DNA of 64,000 nt from Lacibacter luteus (lineage in GTDB: Bacteria; Bacteroidota; Bacteroidia; Chitinophagales; Chitinophagaceae), in contig NZ_SDHW01000002.1 in assembly GCF_004118265.1 (NCBI RefSeq), forward strand, positions 248,001 to 312,000. The letters are read 5' to 3'. Shown here in pieces: positions 36,688 through 44,834 of the stretch (the first letter of the stretch is position 1; every line of letters begins with the position of its first letter). Below the pieces are notes generated by a model. The model ran no database searches. It worked only from the letters and a program-made list of their open reading frames with translations, and was not told the DNA's origin. A program made the position numbers and the translations under genes.

Positions 36688-38349
36688 ATGTTTCGTCCCA
36701 AACTTTTTGATACCCTTAAAAATTACAACCGTCAACAGTTTAGTAAAGATTTAATGGCGGGGCTTATTGTAGGTATTGTGGCACTGCCACTCGCCATTGC
36801 TTTTGCTATTGCAAGTGGCGTTTCTCCGGAAAAAGGATTGTATACGGCTGTTGTTGCCGGGTTTCTTATATCAGCTTTGGGAGGCAGCCGTGTGCAGATT
36901 GGCGGACCAACAGGCGCATTTATTGTAATCGTGTATGGTATTGTACAAACACATGGAGTAAATGGATTGATCATTGCCACTTTCATGGCAGGTGTTTTAT
37001 TGATCATCATGGGGTTGGCAAGACTTGGTTCTGTGATCAGGTTTATTCCTCACCCGCTAATTGTTGGATTTACCAGTGGTATAGCCATTATTATTTTTTC
37101 ATCGCAAATGAAAGATTTTTTTGGGTTGAAGATGGGGACTGTGCCTGCCGAGTTTACCGATAAATGGGGCGCCTATATTGCGCACTTCAACAGCATAAAT
37201 TTACATGCCACTGCTGTTGCTGTTGTTACTGTGCTCATTGTATTACTATGGGGGAAAGTGACACACAAAATACCCGGAACGCTGATTGCAATTTTAGTTA
37301 CTACTGGAGCTGTTTCAATTTTTCAACTGCCTGTTGAAACCATCGGCAGCAGGTTTGGCAGTATCCCTTCATCCATCCCAACAATATCATTTCCACATAT
37401 AGATTTTGAAACCATCAGAAGCTTGGTACAACCTGCCTTTACTATCGCTTTACTTGGTGCAATTGAATCGTTATTGTCTGCAGTTGTAGCAGATGGTATG
37501 ACAGGCGGTAATCATAAATCGAACGTGGAATTGACAGCACAGGGCATCGCTAATATTTTTTCATCGCTGTTTGGCGGAATACCGGCAACAGGTGCTATTG
37601 CACGCACTGCTACCAATGTGAAGAATGGCGGACGTACGCCTGTGGCAGGAATGGTACATGCAGTTACACTGTTATTGATTATGCTGTTTGTTGGAAAATG
37701 GGCTGCCTTGATACCGATGGCAACCCTGGCAGGTATATTGGTAATGATTGCTTATAATATGAGCGAATGGGAAAACTTCCGTTCTGTATTAAAAGGGCCG
37801 AAAAGCGATATGGCTGTTTTATTAACTACATTTTTCTTAACCGTATTTATTGATCTCACAGTTGCGATTGAAATAGGAATGATACTGGCGGCTTTTTTAT
37901 TCATGCGGAAAATGATCCAGTTCAGCGATGTGCGTTTGCTTTCGGGAGAAACGGGAGAGAATGCTGATGAGCAGGATAAAGAAGCAATCAGTAATTATCA
38001 TGTTCCGGATGGCGTTGATGTGTTTGAAATCTCCGGCCCGTTATTTTTTGGAGCAGCATATAAATTTAAAGATGCAATGAAGCTGATAGAAAAAACACCC
38101 AGGGTTCTGATTATACGTATGCGACACGTACCCATTATTGATGCAACCGGTATTAAAACTATTGAAGAAGTGTATAAAGAATCAAAGCGAAGAGGAACGA
38201 AATTGATTTTGTCGGAAGTGCACAGCAACCAGGTTTTGAAAGAACTGAGAGTTGCGAGATTGTTGTTTGCCATTGGTAAGTCAAATGTAACAACAGGTTT
38301 CAAAGAAGCATTGGAAAGAAGCAGGCTGGTGATTCATCAAAATGCATGA
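36688..38349 (+). CDS. SulP-family inorganic anion transporter
   Basis: 553 residues. A transmembrane part with about eleven helices (residues 20-410) is followed by a cytosolic STAS domain (about 440-545). Family motifs: [36 protein letters not shown], and a C-terminal [20 protein letters not shown] in STAS. SulP proteins carry sulfate, bicarbonate or related anions, often with Na+ or H+. No neighbour fixes the substrate. TCACTTTG, one mismatch from TAnnTTTG, ends 5 bases before the ATG, so a leaderless transcript is possible. Confidence 0.92.
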   Translation: MFRPKLFDTLKNYNRQQFSKDLMAGLIVGIVALPLAIAFAIASGVSPEKGLYTAVVAGFLISALGGSRVQIGGPTGAFIVIVYGIVQTHGVNGLIIATFMAGVLLIIMGLARLGSVIRFIPHPLIVGFTSGIAIIIFSSQMKDFFGLKMGTVPAEFTDKWGAYIAHFNSINLHATAVAVVTVLIVLLWGKVTHKIPGTLIAILVTTGAVSIFQLPVETIGSRFGSIPSSIPTISFPHIDFETIRSLVQPAFTIALLGAIESLLSAVVADGMTGGNHKSNVELTAQGIANIFSSLFGGIPATGAIARTATNVKNGGRTPVAGMVHAVTLLLIMLFVGKWAALIPMATLAGILVMIAYNMSEWENFRSVLKGPKSDMAVLLTTFFLTVFIDLTVAIEIGMILAAFLFMRKMIQFSDVRLLSGETGENADEQDKEAISNYHVPDGVDVFEISGPLFFGAAYKFKDAMKLIEKTPRVLIIRMRHVPIIDATGIKTIEEVYKESKRRGTKLILSEVHSNQVLKELRVARLLFAIGKSNVTTGFKEALERSRLVIHQNA

Positions 38350-38378
38350 CAGCTATCAGTAATAATAGCTGCCATGCA
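38343..38378. terminator. Hairpin between convergent SulP and SRPBCC genes
   Basis: Arms TGCATG-a-CAGCTAT and ATAGCTG-c-CATGCA, with one unpaired position. It includes the SulP stop codon and lacks a T tract. It is probably a 3'-end barrier for both genes. Confidence 0.5.
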
Positions 38379-38383
38379 CGCTA

Positions 38384-38884
38384 TTATGATGCAGTTTTCA
38401 AATATTCTTCCAGCTGATTAAGCGTACCGGCAAAACCAGCATTCATACTTGCAAACATTGAATAGTACGTATTCTCTTCTTCTTCACTTGCATTGATGGG
38501 ATAGCCAGTTAAATGCAAAGTAGTAACAGCATTCTCTTCTGTGAGTGTAAGAATGTTCATTACTTCTTTCGGAAACACCAAACCCGGAAATGGCGCCTGT
38601 ATAATTTCACCCGCTTCGTTGGCAAAGGAATTGATCCATTGAATTTTGTTTGGCTCTTCAATGGCTACATAATGGAAGATGCCATAGCGTACAACATCAG
38701 CCATCTTCATACTGTAATGAAAAATTCCTTGTGGACGAAAGTCAAGCTTTAATACATCAACGCCCATATTTGCCGGTCCCCACCATTGTGCCAGTGCTTC
38801 AGCATTTGTAAATGCATCAAATACCAATTGCTTTGGTGCGTTGAATGTTCTTGTAATCGAAAATTGTTCTTTAACTGTTGACAT
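38384..38884 (-). CDS. SRPBCC / AHSA1-family protein 4 of the ArsR operon
   Basis: 166 residues. An AHSA1-like START-fold domain: FSITRTFNAPKQLVFDAFTNAEALAQWWGP, then LDFRPQGIFHYSM, a VAIEEPNKIQWINSF strand and a long C-terminal helix FAGTLNQLEEYL. The fold has a hydrophobic cavity, but members of this subfamily in ArsR operons have no firmly known ligand. It is the last gene of the minus-strand operon, 12 bases after the previous one. It is the most divergent of the four copies. Confidence 0.85.
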   Translation of the reverse strand: MSTVKEQFSITRTFNAPKQLVFDAFTNAEALAQWWGPANMGVDVLKLDFRPQGIFHYSMKMADVVRYGIFHYVAIEEPNKIQWINSFANEAGEIIQAPFPGLVFPKEVMNILTLTEENAVTTLHLTGYPINASEEEENTYYSMFASMNAGFAGTLNQLEEYLKTAS

Positions 38885-38896
38885 GATGATGAAGTT

Positions 38897-39337
38897 TTAT
38901 TGTTTGTTGAGATATTGTTCAAGACTGTTTAAGATTAGTTCGTTCCAACCCATTACAAAGTTGCCACGTACCAACTCTGGTTCGTTTGCATCGAATGGTT
39001 CGGCAAATTCAAAACGGAAGTTGAGTTTGGTGGTAGCGGCATCCACTTCACTCAGTTCCCAATAGGCAATGGCTTTGCCACTGTAACCGGGATAAGTCCA
39101 GCTGTGCACTAATTTTTTATTGGGAACGATCTCCAGCATTTCGCCACGATGCAGCCATTGTTTCCCTTTAGGATCACCGCCATACCATTCGAAGTGTGTG
39201 CCAACGGTTAATTGAAAACTGTTCTGAAAATCGAAATACCAGTTGCGCATGTGTTCTTCTTCTGTGATCGCTTTCCAAACCAAAGGAATAGGTGCTTTGT
39301 AAATTTTTTCGAGAATAATATCGTTTGCTGTTTGCAT
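38897..39337 (-). CDS. SRPBCC / AHSA1-family protein 3 of the ArsR operon
   Basis: 146 residues. The START-like fold is seen in ILEKIYKAPIPLVWKAITEEEHMRNWYFD, GTHFEWYGGDPKGKQWLHRGEML, LVHSWTYPGYSGKAIAYWEL and a C-terminal GWNELILNSLEQYL helix. The W-Y-F-D replacement of the usual WWGP segment marks it as a separate subgroup from copies 1 and 2. It is 17 bases after the copy-2 gene. Cytosolic; ligand unknown. Confidence 0.85.
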   Translation of the reverse strand: MQTANDIILEKIYKAPIPLVWKAITEEEHMRNWYFDFQNSFQLTVGTHFEWYGGDPKGKQWLHRGEMLEIVPNKKLVHSWTYPGYSGKAIAYWELSEVDAATTKLNFRFEFAEPFDANEPELVRGNFVMGWNELILNSLEQYLNKQ

Positions 39338-39354
39338 GATGATGTGTTTAATGG

Positions 39355-39828
39355 TTATTGTTGATTGTTTAATTGCAACTGTTGATGAAGGTATACTTCC
39401 AGCTTTTCAATATTTTGTTTCAATCCTTCATCGGCTTTAAATGTTTTCACCACCTGTATAAACTGTTCCCTGCTTTCAAATAGCATATGCCAGTTGATCT
39501 GTGTTTGATTGCCTTTTTCTTCAAATTCAATCGTGGTTAAAAATTTTGGTCCGCTTACATGTTCGTACACAAATTTCTTATGCTTCACCACTTCTTTAAA
39601 CACGCTTTTGTTTTTGTAATCGGTACCATCAGGGCCATGCATTACGAGTTCCCATTCACCACCCGGTTCTATCTCCATTTTTGTAATGGTATTGGTGAAG
39701 CCGTTTGGTCCCCACCAATGTTTGATGTGTTCGGGATTTGTAAACACTTCCCACACCAGTTCAACAGGTGCATTCAGCAATCGTGTTAAACGAAGTTCTC
39801 TATCGGCTGTGCTTTTTATTGCAGACAT
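39355..39828 (-). CDS. SRPBCC / AHSA1-family protein 2 of the ArsR operon
   Basis: 157 residues. Nearly the same plan as copy 1, with long identical runs: NPEHIKHWWGP, GFTNTI, PGGEW, LVMHGPDGTDY, NKSVF and EVV. This points to a fairly recent tandem duplication. The C-terminal helix is GLKQNIEKLEVYL. The AHSA1-like domain probably binds a hydrophobic ligand or partner in the cytosol. It is 17 bases after copy 1, inside the ArsR operon. Confidence 0.88.
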   Translation of the reverse strand: MSAIKSTADRELRLTRLLNAPVELVWEVFTNPEHIKHWWGPNGFTNTITKMEIEPGGEWELVMHGPDGTDYKNKSVFKEVVKHKKFVYEHVSGPKFLTTIEFEEKGNQTQINWHMLFESREQFIQVVKTFKADEGLKQNIEKLEVYLHQQLQLNNQQ

Positions 39829-39845
39829 GTTTTTCGTTTTTATTA

Positions 39846-40301
39846 TCAGAATGTTTGTTCAATGTAGTTCGCCAGGCGTTCAATATTCTGTTGCAGACTT
39901 TCACCTACTTTGTATTCCACAACAAACTGGTGATATTCTTCCTTTGTTTCAAACAGCATTTCCCAATGCATCACAGTTGTATCATCATTCGCTTCAAAAT
40001 CTATGCTGGCAATAAAGAAATGACCACTTATATGTTCGTAAGCGATCTTTTTGTTTTCAACAACTTCAGTAAATACACTTTTGTTATCATAATCCGTACC
40101 ATCAGGGCCATGCATCACCAATAACCATTCGCCACCGGGCTGCAAATCCATTTTGTTAATTGTATTGGTAAAACCATCCGGTCCCCACCAATGTTTGATG
40201 TGCTCCGGGTTGCTCCATGCTTCCCAAACTTTTTCAACAGGGGCATTGAGTGTTTTTGTTAAGCGGATAAATCGTCCTTCTTTATTTTTTTCTGCGGGCA
40301 T
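39846..40301 (-). CDS. SRPBCC / AHSA1-family protein 1 of the ArsR operon
   Basis: 151 residues from ATG 40301 (MPAEKNKEGRFIRLTKTLNA). The open frame continues to 40475, but that part is an out-of-frame reading of the arsR gene. The START-like pattern is NAPVEKVWEAWSNPEHIKHWWGPDGFTNTI, split here as shared blocks with copy 2, then PGGEWLLVMHGPDG and a C-terminal SLQQNIERLANYI. Its start overlaps the end of the ArsR gene by 20 bases, so translation is probably coupled. Confidence 0.87.
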   Translation of the reverse strand: MPAEKNKEGRFIRLTKTLNAPVEKVWEAWSNPEHIKHWWGPDGFTNTINKMDLQPGGEWLLVMHGPDGTDYDNKSVFTEVVENKKIAYEHISGHFFIASIDFEANDDTTVMHWEMLFETKEEYHQFVVEYKVGESLQQNIERLANYIEQTF

Positions 40302-40641
40302 TCTTTGTTGGTTTTTGTTGCTGCTGAATTTTTGTGAGGTAGCTTTCAAGTGCATCCAGTTTCTGTTCCCAGAATTGTTTGTATTGTTCGATCCATGCTG
40401 ATACTTCGTTGAGCTGATCCAGCTTTGCTTCGCAATAACGTTCCCGGCCTTTTTGTTTGATGATGATAAGGCCACACTCCGTTAATATTTTCACATGCTG
40501 CGAAATTGCCGGCCGGCTCATATTAAAATTTCCAGCCAGCGCATTGAGGTTCTGCGGTTCTTTCACCACCAGTCCAATGATCTCTCTCCGTGTAGGATCG
40601 GCAATGGCCTGGAACACATCCCGTCTTGCTTCGTATGCCAT
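40282..40641 (-). CDS. ArsR/SmtB-family transcriptional regulator
   Basis: 119 residues. A single winged helix: DVFQAIADPTRREIIGLV, then LNALAGNFNMSRPAISQHVKIL as the recognition helices, and IIIKQKGRERYCEAKLDQL as the wing. No Cys-based metal site (such as CxC in the DNA helix) is seen, so it is not the metal-sensing type. ArsR proteins of this kind commonly precede AHSA1 genes. Two matching palindromes upstream (40645-40690) bracket the likely promoter, so it should repress its own operon. Confidence 0.92.
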   Translation of the reverse strand: MAYEARRDVFQAIADPTRREIIGLVVKEPQNLNALAGNFNMSRPAISQHVKILTECGLIIIKQKGRERYCEAKLDQLNEVSAWIEQYKQFWEQKLDALESYLTKIQQQQKPTKNARRKK

Positions 40642-40644
40642 ATA

Positions 40645-40690
40645 TGTAAGCGTTTACTTACACGAAAGTATGTGTAAGTATTTACTTACG
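40645..40690 (-). promoter_or_regulatory. Double operator and promoter of the ArsR-SRPBCC operon
   Basis: Two copies of an 18-bp palindrome: TGTAAG-N6-CTTACA at 40645-40662 and TGTAAG-N6-CTTACG at 40673-40690, both with TTTA in the centre, 28 bp apart. On the minus strand TACTTTCG (40670 to 40663), one mismatch from TAnnTTTG, falls exactly between them. Repressor on either site would block the polymerase. Confidence 0.8.
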
Positions 40691-40713
40691 CAAGTTTTTG
40701 GGGAGATTTTTTT

Positions 40714-40750
40714 GGTGAGTCACCCGCCTCTGCATTTGGGGTGGCTCACC
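40714..40750. repeat. Imperfect inverted repeat in the ArsR / radical SAM gap
   Basis: GGTGAGTCACCC (40714-40725) and GGGTGGCTCACC (40739-40750) pair at 11 of 12 positions across a 13-base loop. Placed between divergent genes, just left of the dispersed repeat at 40775. Confidence 0.65.
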
Positions 40751-40774
40751 CGCTGATATTATGATAGGATTTAT

Positions 40775-40840
40775 TAGGTATGCCATACCTATGGCATACC
40801 GACAAGTAGTTACAGTTGGCAATAGGTATGCCATACCTAT
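40775..40840. repeat. Palindromic dispersed repeat, copy 2
   Basis: 66 bases with the same plan as 24250-24314: a perfect hairpin GGTATGCCAT-ACCT-ATGGCATACC, then GACAAGTAGT, a variable middle, and a closing GGTATGCCATACC. Its last T is the first base of the -33 TTG (40840-40842) of the radical SAM promoter. Confidence 0.82.
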
Positions 40841-40869
40841 TGACGACCCACCCAGATGAACTATTTTTG
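40840..40869 (+). promoter_or_regulatory. Promoter of the radical SAM gene
   Basis: -33 TTG at 40840-40842, 19-base spacer, and an exact -7 TATTTTTG at 40862-40869. The ATG at 40874 follows after 4 bases. The element lies inside the longer frame starting at ATG 40856, which argues for the later start. Confidence 0.72.
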
Positions 40870-40873
40870 CCGG

Positions 40874-42544
40874 ATGCGTTTATTACTCACCACCCTTAAT
40901 GCCAAATACATTCATCTCAATCTTGCGATCCGCATTTTGTATGAGCTGAACAAACATCACGATGGCTTGGCGTGGAAAGAATTTACGATCAGGCAAAAGC
41001 CGGAGGATATTGCGCAAGAATGTGCTGATGATGAGGTGGTGGCCTTTAGTTGTTATATCTGGAATATCACCCAAACGCTGAAAGTGGCAAAAGCGATCAA
41101 GGCCATTAATCCCAACTGTAAAATTTTATTGGGCGGACCGGAAGTGAGTTACGAATGGGAGGAGATCATTGCAGAGGATTGCATTGATTATATCATTATC
41201 GGCGAAGGTGAAATTCCATTCCATGAATTTTTAACGCATTATCCAAATGTGGAAGCTGTTCCCAATCTTGTTTATAAAGTGGATGGTGAAGTTCGCTACG
41301 AAGAAAAAGGTGTGACTTATGATGTAAGCAATTTTATTGGCGTGAATCCTTACATCAATGATCCAGTTGAAGATCTGTACAACAAGGTTTGTTACATTGA
41401 AACAAGTCGTGGTTGCCCGTACAAATGTGGTTTTTGTTTAGCGAGTCTCGATAACAATGTGCGTTATCTGCCCATGGCTGATATTAAAAGCAACCTGCTT
41501 TATTTAATGACGCATGGCCGTGTGATCAAATTCCTCGACCGTACGTTTAACATGAAGCGTGATTTTACACTGGATGTTTTTCAGTTCATTCTCGACAATC
41601 ATAAGCCGGGTAATGTATTCCAGTTTGAAATTACAGCTGATATTCTGCATCCTGATATTATCAAGTTTCTCAACGAGAAAGTACCGAAAGGTTTGTTCCG
41701 GTTTGAAATTGGTATTCAAACGGTGAATCAAAAAGCAAACCTTGAAGTAAGCCGCAAACAAAATTTCGAAAAAACAAAAGGCATCATCAAACAGGTGCAG
41801 GATGTGGTTGATCTGCATCTCGACCTCATCGTTGGTTTACCGTTGGATTATTTCGAAGATATTAAATACAGTTTCGAAGAAGTGTTTAAACTGTTTGCTC
41901 CTGAATTGCAGTTAGGCTTCTTAAAATTTTTAAAAGGAACTCCTGTACGTAAAACTGCAGCAGCACATGGTTATGTGTATGATCCGGTTGCACCTTACCA
42001 GATCATTGAAAGCAATTATCTCAGCAAAGAAGAATTGCGCCAGGTTACATTAGCAGAGGAAGCATTGGAAATTTACTGGAACAAACCACGTGCTATCAAC
42101 ACACTCAAATATGTAACGGCTTATTACAGTGTGTTCGATTTTCTGCAAGGCTTAGGCAATTACTTTGAAACGCATTGCGATCTGCACAAACACGATCTGA
42201 AAGATGTGTACACGCATTTGTTTGCGTATGCTAAACAAGCATATCCTGAAGATGCGGTATTGCAGCAACTCATCAGCATCGATTATTATTTGCAACATAA
42301 AATAAAACCGGTGTCGCTGTTATTGCCTGAGCTTGATGCCTCTATTAAACAACAACTCATCGAGCAACATAAACTCAATCATCACAAACTGCGTTTTGCG
42401 ATGTTGCCTGTATCATTCAACTGGGCAGAGTTTGTACAGCACAATCATATTCTTGAAGCCGATGCTGTTCTTGCTATTTCGTTCGACGGAAAACAAAAAC
42501 CGGAAGTGCTGGAGAATATTGCTGTGAACCGTTGGCGTTGGTAA
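40874..42544 (+). CDS. B12-binding-domain radical SAM protein
   Basis: 556 residues from ATG 40874 (MRLLLTTLNAKYIHLNLAIR); an ATG at 40856 lies upstream of the -7 element. The N-terminal B12-binding-like domain (1 to about 125) includes LLGGPEVSYEWEEI and IIIGEGEIPF. The radical SAM domain has the 4Fe-4S cysteines Cys181, Cys185 and Cys188 in SRGCPYKCGFC. The C-terminus is a DUF4080-like helical part. Such proteins do methyl transfers or rearrangements; the substrate is unknown. The gene stands alone. The lack of a His in the usual DxHxxG of the B12 domain would fit base-off binding, but I did not confirm this. Confidence 0.87.
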   Translation: MRLLLTTLNAKYIHLNLAIRILYELNKHHDGLAWKEFTIRQKPEDIAQECADDEVVAFSCYIWNITQTLKVAKAIKAINPNCKILLGGPEVSYEWEEIIAEDCIDYIIIGEGEIPFHEFLTHYPNVEAVPNLVYKVDGEVRYEEKGVTYDVSNFIGVNPYINDPVEDLYNKVCYIETSRGCPYKCGFCLASLDNNVRYLPMADIKSNLLYLMTHGRVIKFLDRTFNMKRDFTLDVFQFILDNHKPGNVFQFEITADILHPDIIKFLNEKVPKGLFRFEIGIQTVNQKANLEVSRKQNFEKTKGIIKQVQDVVDLHLDLIVGLPLDYFEDIKYSFEEVFKLFAPELQLGFLKFLKGTPVRKTAAAHGYVYDPVAPYQIIESNYLSKEELRQVTLAEEALEIYWNKPRAINTLKYVTAYYSVFDFLQGLGNYFETHCDLHKHDLKDVYTHLFAYAKQAYPEDAVLQQLISIDYYLQHKIKPVSLLLPELDASIKQQLIEQHKLNHHKLRFAMLPVSFNWAEFVQHNHILEADAVLAISFDGKQKPEVLENIAVNRWRW

Positions 42545-42646
42545 GCAGGTTGCAGCTGCCAGGCAATTGGTTAATTTTACAGTTGGTTTCCCTGTCAAGG
42601 ATTTAACTTCAAAAAGTCTTCAAAAAGGCAGGCAAAATTTGTAGTT

Positions 42647-43333
42647 ATGAAAGTGTTGCTGGTAGAAGATAATAAGGAGCTGGCCGAAAGTATCAGCGAT
42701 TATCTGCGTGGTGAGGGTTATCTCATTGAAAAGGCGCATACTGTTTATGATGCCGAAGACAAGCTCATTGCTTTCAGTTACGACTGTATCTTACTCGACC
42801 TGATGCTGCCCGATGGCAACGGCATTGATCTGCTTCGTTCGATCAAACAGGATAAGATCAACAGCGGCGTACTCATTATTTCTGCAAAAGATGCGTTGGA
42901 CGATAAAGTGGCCGGGCTGGAAGATGGCGCTGATGATTACATTACCAAGCCCTTTCATCTTTCAGAATTACATGCAAGATTAAAAGCCATCTATCGCCGT
43001 AAAAAACTGGATGGAAGTAATGCCGTTGTGTTCAACGATATTTCGCTTGATACAAACCGGATGGAAGTAATGGTGAATGATGCCTTGCTCGATGTGACAA
43101 GAAAAGAATACGATCTGCTCTTGTATTTCATTATTAACAAAGACAGAGTTTTATCTCGACAGGCAATTGCCACACATCTTTGGGGCGACCAGGCCGATGA
43201 TCTTGCCAATTTTGATTTTGTTTACCAGCACGTAAAAAATCTGCGTAAAAAAATAAGTGCCGCCAAAGGCAACGATTATATTGAAACGGTGTATGGTGTC
43301 GGTTATAAATTCAATTCATTGAAACAGGCATAG
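42647..43333 (+). CDS. OmpR-family response regulator (efflux-linked)
   Basis: 228 residues. Receiver: acidic pair at 8-9, phospho-acceptor Asp51 in LLDLMLPDGNG, Lys in YITKPFHLSE. The DNA-binding winged helix has VTRKEYDLLLYFIINKDRVLS and FVYQHVKNLRKKIS. It pairs with the kinase 17 bases downstream. The TolC-RND-adaptor genes follow, so the pair probably controls them. AAAATTTG, one mismatch from TAnnTTTG, lies 5 bases before the ATG. Confidence 0.93.
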   Translation: MKVLLVEDNKELAESISDYLRGEGYLIEKAHTVYDAEDKLIAFSYDCILLDLMLPDGNGIDLLRSIKQDKINSGVLIISAKDALDDKVAGLEDGADDYITKPFHLSELHARLKAIYRRKKLDGSNAVVFNDISLDTNRMEVMVNDALLDVTRKEYDLLLYFIINKDRVLSRQAIATHLWGDQADDLANFDFVYQHVKNLRKKISAAKGNDYIETVYGVGYKFNSLKQA

Positions 43334-43349
43334 CCTTTAAACAAATGTT

Positions 43350-44666
43350 ATGAAGCTGCTCACAAAAATTACGATCTGGTATATTGCGATTGTTGCCATC
43401 ATCATGGTAGTAACAATGCTGATTGCACGTCACAATCTTGAACTGGAAAATAAACAGGCAGAGATTGAACGCCTTACCGATAGAAACAACGGCATTGCTG
43501 AGCAAATTAAAACCGGTGGATTGTCATCGGTGCATCTTGAAGGAGAAGCACTGACAATCACGAAATGGGCTGGACCAATTCCATCATCCAAGACTACCGT
43601 AGAAGAAAACACTGTCTTCAACAAACATATCGGCAGAGATGAACATAAAATAACCGTCAACTCTTTTTATCAATCGGGGAGTGATGTGTACAAGATCTCT
43701 TCACACAACTACATTACATTAATATGGAGCAGCATTTTGCAAAGTCTTGCAATGAAACTGCTGCCGATCATTTTGTGTATTGTTATTGCGGCATCATTGA
43801 TATCTCGTTACATGCTTTCACCATTCAGGAAAACATTGGAAGCATTACGTTCATTCAACATCACCGAACGGAAACAACTGGAACTTGCGCCAACTACAAC
43901 GAAAGAATTTAAAGAGCTGAACCTGTTTGTAAAAGACATGACGGATAAAGCCATTGCAGAATATGCAACCATTAAAGAGTTCAGCGAAAATGCATCGCAT
44001 GAGTTACAAACACCTTTGGCTGTTGTGCAAAGCAAACTGGAACTATTAACCGGAACAAATATTGATGAAACACAGGCGGCACTCATGGCCGATATGCAGA
44101 ATGCCATTGAAAAACTTTCACGCATCAACCGTTCACTAACCTTGCTCACCAAGCTGGAGAATCATGAGTTTGTACCAAGCGATATTAAGTTCTGCAGAAT
44201 TGTAAAAGATCAACTGGCGTTATACGAAGACAGGTTATCATTAAAGCAGATAACTATTCAGCAACAGCTCGATAAAAATATTCATACGCACATGCATCCG
44301 GCATTGGCCGAAATTCTTGTCGGCAATTTATTGAGCAATGCTATACGGCATAATATTGAAGGCGGTGCTATTGTAGTTACACTCACACAACAGCAACTCC
44401 GCATCAGCAATACCGGTTTGCCTCCTGAATTACCAACGGATGAATTGTTTCAACGCTTTAAGAAAAGTAATCAATCGGCCGACAGTACAGGACTTGGTCT
44501 TGCTATTGTAAAACAGATCTGCATGGCCAGCAACTTTACTGCACGCTATGAATATGATGGTGGTTGGCATCATCTCATGATCTTCTTCGATAAAAATGTA
44601 AATCGTTCAGAAGTTGTAACAGCTGTAAAAGAACAAGTAGAAGAAACCGTTTTACAACGTTCATAA
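43350..44666 (+). CDS. Sensor histidine kinase (efflux-linked)
   Basis: 438 residues. Two membrane helices (about 7-27 and 128-150) enclose a small periplasmic domain. His217 in NASHELQTPL is the phospho-acceptor, though Gln replaces the usual Arg after His-Glu-Leu. The catalytic domain has LVGNLLSNAIRHN (N box), FKKSNQSADSTGLGLAI (F and G2 boxes). The G1 box is reduced to ISNTGLPPEL, as in the QseC-like subgroup. It should phosphorylate the partner regulator in response to an envelope or drug signal. Confidence 0.92.
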   Translation: MKLLTKITIWYIAIVAIIMVVTMLIARHNLELENKQAEIERLTDRNNGIAEQIKTGGLSSVHLEGEALTITKWAGPIPSSKTTVEENTVFNKHIGRDEHKITVNSFYQSGSDVYKISSHNYITLIWSSILQSLAMKLLPIILCIVIAASLISRYMLSPFRKTLEALRSFNITERKQLELAPTTTKEFKELNLFVKDMTDKAIAEYATIKEFSENASHELQTPLAVVQSKLELLTGTNIDETQAALMADMQNAIEKLSRINRSLTLLTKLENHEFVPSDIKFCRIVKDQLALYEDRLSLKQITIQQQLDKNIHTHMHPALAEILVGNLLSNAIRHNIEGGAIVVTLTQQQLRISNTGLPPELPTDELFQRFKKSNQSADSTGLGLAIVKQICMASNFTARYEYDGGWHHLMIFFDKNVNRSEVVTAVKEQVEETVLQRS

Positions 44667-44834
44667 TTTCATTTTACCGTTTATCACGCATGTAACTGTT
44701 TGTTGTTATACAAACAGTGCACTGCATTTGCATAAAGCAAACATTTGTTGAGTGAGCCTTCAAATTTGCTTCAAAATGCAGTTCTTTTTTTGTGTTGCCT
44801 GCCATCTATTTTGACCCGCTTTAAAATTTACAGG

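Noticed and set aside
40302-40475. 58-residue extension of the first SRPBCC protein
   Set aside because: It is an out-of-frame reading of the arsR gene; the START-domain begins shortly after ATG 40301.
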